Assembly: GCF_018129995.1 (NCBI RefSeq)
Contig: NZ_JAFCKS010000002.1
Coordinates: 868,001-932,000, forward strand
Length of the DNA stretch: 64,000 nucleotides
Direction: 5' to 3'
Origin: Bradyrhizobium sp. SZCCT0153
GTDB lineage: Bacteria > Pseudomonadota > Alphaproteobacteria > Rhizobiales > Xanthobacteraceae
The notes beneath the pieces were generated by a model. It saw only the letters and a program-made list of their open reading frames with translations. It did no database searches and was not told where the DNA came from. A program made the translations under genes and the position numbers. Positions 41,381 through 50,581 of the stretch are shown piece by piece. How positions within the stretch are numbered: the first letter of the stretch is position 1; the number at the start of each line of letters is the position of its first letter.

Positions 41381-42208
41381 TCAGGCTCGCAAAACCTTGG
41401 CGGCGCGGCGATAATCGGTCGGGGCCATCCCGACATTGGCGGCGAAAAAGCGCGTGAAACCGCTTTGCGAGGAGAAGCCGAGATCGAAGCCGATATCGGC
41501 GATCGGCGCCTCGCTCGCCACCAGCGCCTCCAGCGCCTGCTCCATCATCAGCGTGTTGAGATAGAGGTGCGGAGTGACGCCGGTCTGGGTACGGAACAGG
41601 CGGTAGAAATGCGGTCGCGACAGGCCGGATTCGCGGGCGATGGTGTCGAGCTCGATCTCGGCGCCGGGGCTTTCCGACATCATCTTGATGCACTTGCGCA
41701 CGCGAAAATCGGTGACGGAGCCGTTTGCGCGCGGATCGCGCGCGGCCTCCGCCTGTTGCCAGCTCTCGTCGTAGCAGATGTCGATCAGCCTTCTCAGCTC
41801 GCCATCGAGGCTATTGAGCGAGGGTGCGCCGCACACGAGGGCGGCTGCGTGCCTGATATGCTTGTCCAGTGCGATCGACCGCGTGAACTGGGTACGGCCG
41901 AAGCGCAGGCGGTCGGTACCCGGTGCATCGGGCGCAAACCACTCCGCATTGACATAGAGCACGAAGAAAACGGCGCCGCCTTCGAGATCGGACGGCAGGA
42001 AATTATGCGGCTCCCATGGATTGACCGCGACGACGGAACCTTCGGTGAGCTCGTAACGTCCATCGCTGACATCGATGCATGCGGGACGCCCCCCGACATG
42101 GAAGATCAAATGACCTTCACGATGCGCGTGGATGTTGAAAGGGCGGTTCAACTGATAGACCGTCGCCCGGCCGAAGCGGCCGTGGAAGACGGCGAGCGCC
42201 CGGCTCAT
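41381..42208 (-). CDS. AraC-family transcriptional regulator
   Basis: A 275-residue regulator. The N-terminal half is a cupin-like sensor (FNIHAHREGHLIFHVGG, VVAVNPWEPHNF). The C-terminal half (about 165-275) has the two helix-turn-helix units: IELDTIARESGLSRPHFYRL and APIADIGFDLGFSSQSGFTR followed by FFAANVGMAPTDYRR. It lies between the binding-protein gene and livH on the same strand and is the obvious candidate regulator of the 19-gene operon. GGGAGGGAAGG precedes the ATG; an A-tract upstream on the coding strand may bend its promoter. Confidence 0.92.
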   Translation of the reverse strand: MSRALAVFHGRFGRATVYQLNRPFNIHAHREGHLIFHVGGRPACIDVSDGRYELTEGSVVAVNPWEPHNFLPSDLEGGAVFFVLYVNAEWFAPDAPGTDRLRFGRTQFTRSIALDKHIRHAAALVCGAPSLNSLDGELRRLIDICYDESWQQAEAARDPRANGSVTDFRVRKCIKMMSESPGAEIELDTIARESGLSRPHFYRLFRTQTGVTPHLYLNTLMMEQALEALVASEAPIADIGFDLGFSSQSGFTRFFAANVGMAPTDYRRAAKVLRA

Positions 42209-42253
42209 GCCTTCCCTCCCAGAAGCTCTTGTTTTTTTTTATAGCGTTCAACA

Positions 42254-42310
42254 ACCGGGGAGAGAATGCAAGGGCGCAGGAGTCGCGCTCTTTGCAAATC
42301 TCTCCCCGGT
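42254..42310. terminator. long inverted repeat between binding-protein and AraC genes
   Basis: ACCGGGGAGAGA (42254-42265) and TCTCTCCCCGGT (42299-42310) are exact complements, extended inward by further imperfect pairing around TGCAA. The hairpin lies 28 bases beyond the stop codon of the binding-protein gene. It lacks a T-run, so termination or mRNA stabilisation (keeping binding-protein mRNA in excess) are both possible. Confidence 0.5.
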
Positions 42311-42337
42311 CAGTCATCGCTCGCGAACGAGACTACG

Positions 42338-43588
42338 TCAGTACTTCTTACATTCTGGTACTGTACGGCTTGGCAAACCGATCTTGGCGAATACCGCAGG
42401 GTCGTAGCCCAGCGTCTGGTTGACGTTGGGAATCACCTTCACGACCTTCGAGAACAGCGCGCCCTTGCCGTCGTCGACGACTTCGGTGACGAAGTTTGTG
42501 CCGATCGCCTGTCGGTTGGAGTCGAGCTTGATCTTGCCGTTGGGCGCGTCGAGCTCGATCTTGGCAAGGGCTTCCTTGTACTTGGCCTGGTTGTTGGAGA
42601 GATCGCCATTGACCTGACGCAGCGCCAGGATCAGCGCCATGGTCGAGTCGTAATAGTTGGTGGCGAGCAGCGACGGGCTCGGGAAGCGCTTGTTCGGCGG
42701 GAAGGCGTCCTGATAGTTCTTGACGAACTTCTGCCAACTTGGATCCTCCCAGGTATCGGCCTGACCGCTCGCGGCCAGCGTGCCGACCAGCGCGTTCTTG
42801 GCGTTGCCCTTGGACGAGAGAATGGTCTGGTCGATCATGATCGAGCCACCCATCAGATGCGCCTTGCCGCCGGCCTGCTGGTACTGGTTGAGGAAGTTGA
42901 CGGCGTCGGCGCCGCCGAGGCCGAGATAGATCGCGTCGACATCGTCGGGCAGCGCCGCGATGACCGAGGCAAAGTCCTTGGTGCCGAGCGGCACCCATTG
43001 CCGGTTGGTGACCTGTCCGCCGGCGCCGCAGAACTCGAGCACGAGGCCGAACACCTGGGTGTAGATGAAGGAGTAGTCCTCGCCGACGGTCGCTATCTTG
43101 CGATACTTCTTTTCTTCATAGGCGTATTTGCCGAGGCCCACCTGCCATTGTGCGCCGTCCATATTGTAGCGGAAGAAATTCGGGGCGGGGTCGACATAGG
43201 TCGTTTCCTGGGCACCCGAAGCGGCGTTGATGAAGGTCAGCTCCGGATGGGTCTTTGCGAAATTCTTGACGGCGATGCCTTCGTCACCAGACAGCGGCGA
43301 CAACAGGATCTGCACCTTGTCCTGCTCGATCAGTTTTCGCACGGCACGAACCGCGGAATCGGGCGTCGCGTCGGTGGACGCGATGACGAATTCGAGCTCC
43401 TTGTCGCCGACCTTCTTGCCGAGCACGTTGAGCGCCGTCTGGAAACCGCGGATACCGTCTTCGCCGAGCACGGTGTAGGTGCCTTCGAGCGTTGCGGTGA
43501 CGCCGACCTTGATCTTTTCCTGGGCGATCGCTGCGCCCGAAAGAAACAGACTGCTCAGCGCGAGCAGTCCCATACTGCATTTCGACAT
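42338..43588 (-). CDS. Liv-type periplasmic substrate-binding protein
   Basis: A 416-residue type I binding protein. Signal peptide (MSKCSMGLLALSSLFLSGAA, cleavage after AIA-Q) followed by EKIKVGVTATLEGTYTVLGE. Other family features are ELEFVIASTDATPDSAVRAV and the C-terminal GYDPAVFAKIGLPSR. It does not closely resemble the two binding proteins at 7092 and 13306, so it serves another substrate. It precedes the AraC gene and livH; the strong hairpin after it suggests separate and higher expression. Confidence 0.92.
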   Translation of the reverse strand: MSKCSMGLLALSSLFLSGAAIAQEKIKVGVTATLEGTYTVLGEDGIRGFQTALNVLGKKVGDKELEFVIASTDATPDSAVRAVRKLIEQDKVQILLSPLSGDEGIAVKNFAKTHPELTFINAASGAQETTYVDPAPNFFRYNMDGAQWQVGLGKYAYEEKKYRKIATVGEDYSFIYTQVFGLVLEFCGAGGQVTNRQWVPLGTKDFASVIAALPDDVDAIYLGLGGADAVNFLNQYQQAGGKAHLMGGSIMIDQTILSSKGNAKNALVGTLAASGQADTWEDPSWQKFVKNYQDAFPPNKRFPSPSLLATNYYDSTMALILALRQVNGDLSNNQAKYKEALAKIELDAPNGKIKLDSNRQAIGTNFVTEVVDDGKGALFSKVVKVIPNVNQTLGYDPAVFAKIGLPSRTVPECKKY

Positions 43589-43788
43589 TGTGCTCCTCCC
43601 TGTGTCGTCGCTTTGTTGCCGCGCCGAACCGGGCGCGACGCCCGTGGCTCTCGAACGGCCCGCGGCTTTGGAGGGAAGCTAGCCGAAGTCGAACGCGGCG
43701 CCTGCGTGGGCGCCTCGTCCGGTTTGACGGGCAGTCTCATTTTTGAATGTTGCGGCGCAAGTGGTTTTGCGGTGCAACTCGAAGCATC

Positions 43789-44547
43789 TCACACCCAGCC
43801 GCCATCCACGATGTAGTGCTGAGCGGTGCAGGCGGAGGCCTCGTCTGACGCGAGGAAGACGGTGAATTTGGCGACCTCATCGGGTACGAGCTTGCGCTTA
43901 AGGCATTGCCGCTGCATCAGCTCGACCTCTCCCTGTGGCGTCATCCATTTCTCGAGCTGGCGCTCGGTCATGATCCAGCCCGGCGCTATCGCGTTCACGC
44001 GGATATTGTAGGGACCGTAGTCGCGCGCCAAAGAGCGCGTGAGGCCGATGACGCCGGATTTGCTTGCCGTGTACGCGGCCATGCCGCCTTGTCCGGCGAT
44101 CCATGACACCGAGCCGAAATTGATGATGGCGCCGGCATTCGCCGCCTTCATGTCCGGCAGCACGGCTTGCGCCGCAAAGAACTGGTGCTTCAGGTTCACC
44201 GCGATGCGGTCGTCCCAATACTCCGGCGTCACCCCCTCGGTCTCGTGCCGTTCGTCATGCGCGGCATTGTTGACGAGGATACTGATCGCGCCGTGCGCGT
44301 TTCGCGCCTCCGCGACACCCGCGCGCAACGCGGCGATGTCGGTCAGGTCGACGCGCTGGAAATGCGCAGCCAGACCTTGATCCGACAACTCGCGTGCGAG
44401 GCGTTGGCCTTCGTCGGTCTTGATGTCGAAGAATACGACGTTGGATTTCTGCTGCGCGAAGCGCCGCACGATCGCAGCGCCAATTCCCGATGCGCCACCG
44501 GTGACGAGAACGACCTTGCCGGCGAGGTCGGAATAAACGGCGGCCAT
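43789..44547 (-). CDS. short-chain dehydrogenase/reductase (sugar dehydrogenase-like)
   Basis: A 252-residue classical SDR. The cofactor loop VTGGASGIGAAIV is at about 14-26, NNAAHD in the middle, active-site Ser in GSVSWIAG, Y-x3-K in AAYTASKSG, and NAIAPGWIMT. D at the end of strand 2 (FFDIKT) predicts NAD preference. AGAGG five bases before the ATG at 44547 selects this start over the GTG two codons upstream. It diverges from the sugar ABC operon, so it likely oxidises a sugar or polyol imported by it. Confidence 0.9.
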   Translation of the reverse strand: MAAVYSDLAGKVVLVTGGASGIGAAIVRRFAQQKSNVVFFDIKTDEGQRLARELSDQGLAAHFQRVDLTDIAALRAGVAEARNAHGAISILVNNAAHDERHETEGVTPEYWDDRIAVNLKHQFFAAQAVLPDMKAANAGAIINFGSVSWIAGQGGMAAYTASKSGVIGLTRSLARDYGPYNIRVNAIAPGWIMTERQLEKWMTPQGEVELMQRQCLKRKLVPDEVAKFTVFLASDEASACTAQHYIVDGGWV

Positions 44548-44641
44548 GGGCACCTCTTGTGTTGCGTTGTGGGCGGTGCGAGGCGTCGCCCGATTCTGCC
44601 GCAGACCTTAGCCATTTCGGTCGTGAGGTTCATAGATCAGA

Positions 44642-44665
44642 ATTTTAGTTGCGTACCTCAAAAAT
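44642..44665. promoter_or_regulatory. imperfect palindrome in the SDR/sugar-ABC divergent promoter region
   Basis: ATTTTAGTTGCGTACCTCAA (44642-44661, continuing AAAT) is an imperfect dyad with outer arms ATTTT/AAAAT and inner G/C steps. It lies between the two divergent starts, about 50 bases before the binding-protein ATG. A site for the LacI-type regulator at 49532 is conceivable but weakly supported. Confidence 0.3.
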
Positions 44666-44715
44666 CGAAGGCAGGATTGCAGCCAAAGAAATAAGAGCCT
44701 GTTGGGAGGGATGTG

Positions 44716-45975
44716 ATGAGACTGCTCGGGAAGCTGGGACTCGCCGCTGCCGCATGCCTGCTTTGGGCCAACTCTGCCGCAGCCGACACAACCGTGAAAT
44801 GGCTGCACATCGAGGCCAATCCGGCCCAGGTGAAGATCTGGGAGGAGGTTGCGCGTGCCTATGAGGCGTCGCATCCGGGCGTCAAGGTCGAGATGCAGTT
44901 TCTCGAGAACGAGGCCTACAAGGCCAAGCTGCCGACCATCCTGCAATCCAGGGATCGGCCGAACATCATCTACAGCTGGGCCGGTGGCGTTCTGAAGACG
45001 CAGATCGAGGCTGGTGTCCTCGACGACATCACCGATTCCGTGAAGGGTTACAGCGACAGTCTCACGCCGGCTGCGCTGGCCGCCTTCACCAGCAATGGCC
45101 GCGTTTATGGTCTGCCGACCGCGCTGTCGCAGGTCGGCTTCCTCTGCAACAGGGAACTGATGGCCAAGGCGAAGGTCGATCCTGCGGGGATCAAGAGCTG
45201 GGATGACCTGCTTGCCGCCGTCAAGGCGTTGAAGGCCGCCGGCGTTACGCCGATCGTGGTCGGCGGCGCCGACAAATGGCCGTTGCACTTCTATTGGACG
45301 CATCTCGCCGTGCGGATCGGCGGCAAGCCGGCCTTCGACGCGGCGCTGCGCGGCGAGAATGGCGGCTTCGCCGGCGAAACCTTCCAGAAATCCGGCGAGC
45401 TGTTCAAGCAGCTCGTCGATCTGCAGCCGTTCCAGAACGGTTTCCTGGGCTTCAAGAATCCGCAGGCGGTCGGCTATTTGGGCGACGGCAAGGCGGCAAT
45501 GACGCTCGCCATCAGCACCGTCTATCACTTGCAGCGCGCGCTTGCCGCCGACAAGGTCGGCTTGAGCGAGGACAAGATCTGCTGGTTCGACTTTCCGGTC
45601 GTATCGGGCGGCAAGGGTGCGCCGACGGATACGCTCGGCGGCATCACCGGCTGGCTGATTACCAAGGACTCGCCGAAGGAGGCGGTCGATTTCCTGAAGT
45701 ATTTCGTCTCGAAGGACGTGCAGACGCGGCTTGCGGCGGGCAATTTCATCATTCCGGTGGTGCAGGGCGCGGATGCGGGCCTCAACAATTCCTTCATGAA
45801 GCTGATCGCGGCCAACCTGACGAAGTCGAACTACCACCAGAACTTCTATGACCAGAGCCTCGGCCCCTCGGTCGGTCGCGTCGTCAACGATGTTACTGCC
45901 GAAATCGCCGGCGGCAGCATGAGCCCGCAGGACGCCGCCAAGGCGATCGAGGCGGCCTGGAAGCAGGGCAACTGA
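44716..45975 (+). CDS. sugar ABC transporter substrate-binding protein (family 1)
   Basis: A 419-residue extracellular solute-binding protein. The signal peptide MRLLGKLGLAAAACLLWANS ends near AAA-D, followed by TTVKWLHIEANPAQVKIWEE. Carbohydrate-binding features are YGLPTALSQVGFLCNREL, SWDDLLAAVKALKAAGVTPI and the C-terminal MSPQDAAKAIEAAWKQ. GGGAGGG precedes the ATG at 44716 by five bases. It is the first gene of a six-gene operon and sets the specificity of the MalF/MalG-like permease pair that follows. Confidence 0.93.
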   Translation: MRLLGKLGLAAAACLLWANSAAADTTVKWLHIEANPAQVKIWEEVARAYEASHPGVKVEMQFLENEAYKAKLPTILQSRDRPNIIYSWAGGVLKTQIEAGVLDDITDSVKGYSDSLTPAALAAFTSNGRVYGLPTALSQVGFLCNRELMAKAKVDPAGIKSWDDLLAAVKALKAAGVTPIVVGGADKWPLHFYWTHLAVRIGGKPAFDAALRGENGGFAGETFQKSGELFKQLVDLQPFQNGFLGFKNPQAVGYLGDGKAAMTLAISTVYHLQRALAADKVGLSEDKICWFDFPVVSGGKGAPTDTLGGITGWLITKDSPKEAVDFLKYFVSKDVQTRLAAGNFIIPVVQGADAGLNNSFMKLIAANLTKSNYHQNFYDQSLGPSVGRVVNDVTAEIAGGSMSPQDAAKAIEAAWKQGN

Positions 45976-45977
45976 CG

Positions 45978-46919
45978 GTGGCGCGACGGATCGCGAGCGC
46001 GCCGGCGATGAGCGTTGCGCAGACATCGTTCTCGCCGACGGCGGTCCGCGGTCCAGGGTGGGACGGCCGTTTCACGGTGCTGATCCTGTTCCTGCCGCCG
46101 GCGCTGCTGTTGTTTACGCTGTTCGTGGTCCTGCCGATCGGCGAGGCCGCCTGGTATTCGGCCTTCAGCTGGAACGGGTTTGGCCGGCCGACCAACTGGA
46201 TCGGCTTCGACAATTACCGCTTCGTGCTGGAGACACGCGCCTTCTGGCTCGCGCTGCGCAACAACGGGCTGATCATCGCGGTCTCGGTGCTGATCCAGCT
46301 GCCGCTGGCGCTCACGCTCGCGCTGATGCTCGCCGAGCGCTTTCGCGGCGCAGTGGCGCTGCGCATGCTGTTCTTCATGCCCTATATCCTGGCCGAGATC
46401 GCAACCGGGCTGATCTTCTCATTCGTCTATGACGGCGATTATGGCTTGGTCGCCTCGATCTGGCGCACCTTCGGCGCCGAGCCGCCGCATCTGCTGGCCT
46501 CGACCGATACGGCGATGCTGGCGGTGCTGATCGTCGTCGTATGGAAGTATTTCGGCTTCCACATGATGCTGTTCATCGCCGCACTCCAGGGGCTCGACAA
46601 GAGCCTGGTCGAGGCCGCCACCATCGACGGCGCGACGCGGTCTCAGACGCTCCGCCACGTCGTCGTTCCACTGCTCTATCCGACGATCCGGCTCTCGGTG
46701 TTCTTCGCCATCATCGGCTCGCTGCAGCTTTTCGATCTCGTCATGCCGTTGACGCGCGGGGGACCCGCGGATTCCTCCAACACGATGGTGAGCTTCCTCT
46801 ACAACAACGGCATCTCCCGCATGCGCGTCGGCTACGGCAGCGCCATCGGCGTCATCCTGTTCGTGATCTGCGTGACCTTTGCCTTCACCTACAAGCGTTG
46901 GTTCATGCGCGATGAATGA
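45978..46919 (+). CDS. sugar ABC transporter permease (MalF/UgpA type)
   Basis: A 313-residue permease beginning at GTG 45978, two bases after the previous stop. After a polar N-terminus come six hydrophobic segments starting VLILFLPPALLLFTLFVVLP. The ABC-permease EAA loop is visible as LVEAATIDGATRSQTLRHVV, followed by VPLLYPTIRLSVF. Its start has no strong ribosome binding site and probably depends on translational coupling. Confidence 0.93.
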   Translation: MARRIASAPAMSVAQTSFSPTAVRGPGWDGRFTVLILFLPPALLLFTLFVVLPIGEAAWYSAFSWNGFGRPTNWIGFDNYRFVLETRAFWLALRNNGLIIAVSVLIQLPLALTLALMLAERFRGAVALRMLFFMPYILAEIATGLIFSFVYDGDYGLVASIWRTFGAEPPHLLASTDTAMLAVLIVVVWKYFGFHMMLFIAALQGLDKSLVEAATIDGATRSQTLRHVVVPLLYPTIRLSVFFAIIGSLQLFDLVMPLTRGGPADSSNTMVSFLYNNGISRMRVGYGSAIGVILFVICVTFAFTYKRWFMRDE

Positions 46920-47760
46920 TGCCGAGACCACCCGTACGCCGTTCGATCCCGCCATCCTGTTCAAGGCGCTGTTTCTCGCCGTGATCGCCGTCCTCGTGCT
47001 GGTGCCGCTGCTTGCGACCCTGCTCGGCGGTTTCAAGTCGCTCGGTGAGCTGCGCGTCAATCCGTTCGGCCTGCCCAGGCACTGGGAATGGCAGAACTAT
47101 GCCGACATCCTGTTCTCGGCGCGCTACTGGCAACTGCTCCGCAACTCCCTGGTCATCTCGACGCTTGCGGTGATCCTGACCCTGATCGTGGCCTCGATGG
47201 CGGCGTTCACCTTCGCCCACGTCAAGTTCTACGGCAGCTCGATGCTGCTGAGCTACCTGACGCTCGGCCTGCTGTTTCCCGCCGCGACCGCGGTGCTGCC
47301 GCTCTTCATCAAGGTGCGAGATCTCGGCTTGCTCGATACCTATTTTGGCGTTGCGCTGCCGCAGGTGGCCTTCAGCCTCGCGATGAGCGTGCTGCTGCTG
47401 CGACGTTTCTTCAAGGACATCCCTTATGAACTGCTGGAGGCTGCGCTGGTCGATGGCTGCAGCTATATCAAGTTCTTCCGTTATGTGACGTTGCCCTTAT
47501 CAAGGCCGATCCTGGCGACCGTCGGCACCATCACCTTCGTCAATAGCTGGAACGCCTATCTGCTGCCGCTGGTGATGCTCAATACCGACGCGCTCTATCC
47601 CTGGCCGCTCGGTATCATGGTCTATCAAGGCGAGTATTCGTCCGAGTGGCACCTGATCCTGGCCTTCATCACGCTGACCATCCTGCCGACGGTCATTCTC
47701 TTCCTGCTGGCGCAGAAGCACATTGTCGCCGGCCTCACCGCGGGCGCGGTCAAGGGATGA
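46912..47760 (+). CDS. sugar ABC transporter permease (MalG/UgpE type)
   Basis: A 282-residue permease overlapping the previous gene by eight bases. Hydrophobic segments start at ALFLAVIAVLVLVPLLATLL. The EAA loop reads LLEAALVDGCSYIKFFRYVT, followed by LPLSRPILATVGT, as in MalG relatives. No ATPase gene follows in this locus; the next gene is a dehydrogenase, so the transporter must borrow an MsmK/UgpC-type ATPase from elsewhere. Confidence 0.93.
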   Translation: MNDAETTRTPFDPAILFKALFLAVIAVLVLVPLLATLLGGFKSLGELRVNPFGLPRHWEWQNYADILFSARYWQLLRNSLVISTLAVILTLIVASMAAFTFAHVKFYGSSMLLSYLTLGLLFPAATAVLPLFIKVRDLGLLDTYFGVALPQVAFSLAMSVLLLRRFFKDIPYELLEAALVDGCSYIKFFRYVTLPLSRPILATVGTITFVNSWNAYLLPLVMLNTDALYPWPLGIMVYQGEYSSEWHLILAFITLTILPTVILFLLAQKHIVAGLTAGAVKG

Positions 47761-47782
47761 ACGGCATCTCACGGAGATCACA

Positions 47783-48880
47783 ATGAGAAAAGTAGGTGTT
47801 GGAATTATCGGCTGCGGCAATATCAGCACCGCCTATCTGAAGGCGGCCCAGCGCTTCCCGGTCATGGAAATCAAAGCGCTCGCCGATATGCGCAGCGATG
47901 CCGCGGAACGCCAGGGCGCAGCCTTCGGCCTGCCGGGGGTGCGGGTCGATCAGTTGCTGAAGCGTGACGACGTCGAGATCGTCATCAATCTAACGGTGCC
48001 GCTCGCCCACACCGACGTCAGTCTCGCGGTGCTCAATGCCGGCAAGCACGTCCACTCCGAGAAGCCGCTCGGCATCAACGTCGCGGAAGCCCGCAAGGTG
48101 ATGGACCTCGCCGCGCAGAAAGGCCTTCGCGTCGGTTGCGCGCCCGACACTTTCCTCGGTGGCGGACACCAGACCGCGCGCAAGCTGATCGACGACGGTG
48201 CGATCGGCACGCCCGTTGCGGGCAGCGCCTTCTTCGGCTGTCCCGGTCACGAGCGCTGGCATCCGGCGCCGGGCTTCTACTATTTGCGCGGCGGCGGGCC
48301 GATGCTGGACATGGGACCGTATTACGTCACCGATCTCGTGCAGTTGCTCGGCCCGGTCGTGAGCGTGATGGGCTCGACCTCGCGCCCGAAATCCGAGCGT
48401 CTGGTCACCAGCCAGCCGATGAACGGCACACTGATTCCCGTCGAGGTATCGACCCATGTGGCGGGCACGCTCGAATTCGAGAGCGGGGCGGTCGTCTCGA
48501 TCGCCATGAGCTTCGACGTGCCGAAGCACCGGCACGCGCCGATCGAGATCTATGGCGACAAAGGCAGCATGCTGGTGCCGGACCCGAACCGGTTCGGCGG
48601 CGAGGTGCAGGTGGCGAGGACCGGCGGTGAATGGGAGACGGCGCCGCTGACGCACGGCCACGTCGACGGCGAGTTTCGCTCGATCGGTGTCGCCGACATG
48701 GCTGCCGGGATCCTGAACAACCGGCCGCACCGCGCCAGCGGTGCGTTGGCTTTCCACGTGCTGGAGGTGATGGAGGCGTTCCAGACCTCCGCCGACGAAG
48801 GGCGGCGCGTCGAGATCGAGAGCCGCGTCGAGCGGCCGGCGATGCTGCCGGCCGGACGCGAAACCGGACAGATCGACTGA
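47783..48880 (+). CDS. Gfo/Idh/MocA-family oxidoreductase
   Basis: A 365-residue NAD(P)-dependent sugar or polyol dehydrogenase. The Rossmann loop is VGIIGCGNISTAYL (about 6-19); the catalytic Lys is in HSEKPLGINVAEA; the substrate-domain motif is GGGPMLDMGPYYVTDLVQLL, where family members show G-x-x-x-D-x-G-x-H and this protein has Tyr in place of His. ATG 47783 follows GGAG. With the ThuA-like protein downstream it resembles the ThuB-ThuA pair of rhizobial disaccharide catabolism, which converts 3-keto sugars. Confidence 0.92.
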   Translation: MRKVGVGIIGCGNISTAYLKAAQRFPVMEIKALADMRSDAAERQGAAFGLPGVRVDQLLKRDDVEIVINLTVPLAHTDVSLAVLNAGKHVHSEKPLGINVAEARKVMDLAAQKGLRVGCAPDTFLGGGHQTARKLIDDGAIGTPVAGSAFFGCPGHERWHPAPGFYYLRGGGPMLDMGPYYVTDLVQLLGPVVSVMGSTSRPKSERLVTSQPMNGTLIPVEVSTHVAGTLEFESGAVVSIAMSFDVPKHRHAPIEIYGDKGSMLVPDPNRFGGEVQVARTGGEWETAPLTHGHVDGEFRSIGVADMAAGILNNRPHRASGALAFHVLEVMEAFQTSADEGRRVEIESRVERPAMLPAGRETGQID

Positions 48881-48884
48881 GGAC

Positions 48885-49535
48885 ATGAACATGCGCAAGG
48901 CAATGATTGTTTGGGGCGGTTGGCCGGGACACGATCCGGACCTGTGTGCCTCGATGATCCGCGGCTGGCTCAAGGCGGAAGGCTTCGAGGTGCGGATCGA
49001 AACCACGACCGCGGCGTTCGCCGACCCCGCGATTCACGATCTGTCGCTGATCATCCCGATCTACACCATGTCGAAGATCGAAAAGGCGGAAGCGCTCAAT
49101 CTCTGCGCGGCGGTGCGCAGCGGTGTCGGTCTCGCCGGCCATCATGGCGGCATGTGCGACGCGTTCCGCGATTCCGTCGATTACCAATTCCTGTGCGGCG
49201 GACAGTGGGTTGCGCATCCCGGCAACATCATCGACTACAAGGTCGACTTGACGAAGCCGGATGATCCCATCATGAAGGGTCTGAAGAGTTTCGAGCATCG
49301 TTCAGAGCAGTATTACATGCATGTTGACCCCGCCAATGAGGTGCTGGCGACGACGACCTTCACCGGCGAGCACGCGCCCTGGATCGAGGGCGTGGTCATG
49401 CCGGTGGTCTGGAAGAAGCTCTACGGGACGGGCAGGGTGTTCTATTCCTCGCTCGGCCACCGCGCCTACGAGCTCGACGTACCGGAGATCCGAACGTTGA
49501 TGACGCGCGGCATGTTGTGGGCGGCGCGGGAATGA
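48885..49535 (+). CDS. ThuA-domain protein
   Basis: A 216-residue ThuA-like (type 1 glutamine amidotransferase fold) protein: KAMIVWGGWPGHDPDLCASM at the start, GVGLAGHHGGMCDAF with the conserved HGG region, then YYMHVDPANEVLATTTF and GRVFYSSLGHRAYEL at the end. ThuA proteins act with Gfo/Idh dehydrogenases in sugar catabolism, recently linked to 3-keto-glycoside handling. It starts four bases after the dehydrogenase stop and overlaps the regulator gene by ATGA. Confidence 0.9.
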   Translation: MNMRKAMIVWGGWPGHDPDLCASMIRGWLKAEGFEVRIETTTAAFADPAIHDLSLIIPIYTMSKIEKAEALNLCAAVRSGVGLAGHHGGMCDAFRDSVDYQFLCGGQWVAHPGNIIDYKVDLTKPDDPIMKGLKSFEHRSEQYYMHVDPANEVLATTTFTGEHAPWIEGVVMPVVWKKLYGTGRVFYSSLGHRAYELDVPEIRTLMTRGMLWAARE

Positions 49536-50581
49536 CAGCCGGTGCGACGCAGCCGGCGGTTCGCGCCACGCTGGAGGACGTCGCGCGTGCGGCGGGCGTT
49601 TCGCTCGCCACCGTCGACCGCGTCGTCAACCGGCGCGAGGGCGTGCGCGCCAAGACCGTCGCGCGTGTCGAGGCCGCGGTGGCAAAACTCGGCTATCGGG
49701 GTGATGTCGCGGCCGCGCGGCTCGCGCGCGGACAGACGTTCCGCTTCGCCTTCGTGCTGCCGAGCGGCAGCAACAGCTTCATGACCAATCTGGCCGAGCA
49801 GGTCCGGCGCACCGCGGACTGGCTCGCCGGCCATCGTGGCTTTATCGATATTCTCCACGTCGACGTGTTCGATCCGGATGTACTCGCCAGTGCGCTGGAA
49901 GACCTGTCGCCGGCCTATCAGGGGGTCGCCGTCATCGCGCTCGACCATCCCAGGGTGCGCGCGGCGATCGACGAACTCGTCGCCCGCGGGGTCGCCGTGG
50001 TGACCCTCGTGTCGGACGCGCCGAGCTCGCGCCGGCTCCATTATGTCGGAATCGACAACCCGGCCGCGGGGCGAACTGCGGCAACGCTGATGGGACGCTT
50101 CCTCGCGGGCCGCGAGGGAACGGTTGCCGTGATCGCCGGATCGTTGTCGCTGCGCGATCACACCGAGCGGCATTTCGGCTTCCACCAGATCCTGTCCAGC
50201 GAGTATCCGAACCTGCTCGCGTTACCGGCCATCGAGGGCCGCGACGACGCCGCGCGCACGAGGGAGCTCACTGCCGCGCTGCTCGCGAGCCATGTCGATC
50301 TTCGTGGCATCTACTGCTGCGGCGCCGGCAATCGTGGCATCGCCGATGCGCTTGAGAGCTCGGGACGCGCGCGCGAAGTGGTCTGGATCACTCATGAGCT
50401 GACCCGGTATACGCGGCGTTTCCTGGTCCACGGCACGCTCGACGCAATCATCAACCAGGATCCCGGCCACGAGGCGCGGTCTGCGGCGCGAGTCCTGCTC
50501 GCGCATTGCTCGGGCGAGCCCATCAGCCCCGACCAGGAGCGCATTCGTATCGACATTTTTCTGCGAGACAATCTGCCGTAA
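49532..50581 (+). CDS. LacI-family transcriptional regulator
   Basis: A 349-residue repressor. The N-terminal HTH with hinge reads TLEDVARAAGVSLATVDRVV (18-37) followed by VRAKTVARVEAAVAKLGY; the rest is a periplasmic-binding-protein-like effector domain (FAFVLPSGSNSFMTNLAEQV, HYVGIDNPAAGRTAATLM). Its effector is probably the sugar carried by the upstream ABC system or an intermediate. It is the last gene of that operon (ATGA overlap with thuA-like), so it may autoregulate. Confidence 0.92.
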   Translation: MTAGATQPAVRATLEDVARAAGVSLATVDRVVNRREGVRAKTVARVEAAVAKLGYRGDVAAARLARGQTFRFAFVLPSGSNSFMTNLAEQVRRTADWLAGHRGFIDILHVDVFDPDVLASALEDLSPAYQGVAVIALDHPRVRAAIDELVARGVAVVTLVSDAPSSRRLHYVGIDNPAAGRTAATLMGRFLAGREGTVAVIAGSLSLRDHTERHFGFHQILSSEYPNLLALPAIEGRDDAARTRELTAALLASHVDLRGIYCCGAGNRGIADALESSGRAREVVWITHELTRYTRRFLVHGTLDAIINQDPGHEARSAARVLLAHCSGEPISPDQERIRIDIFLRDNLP

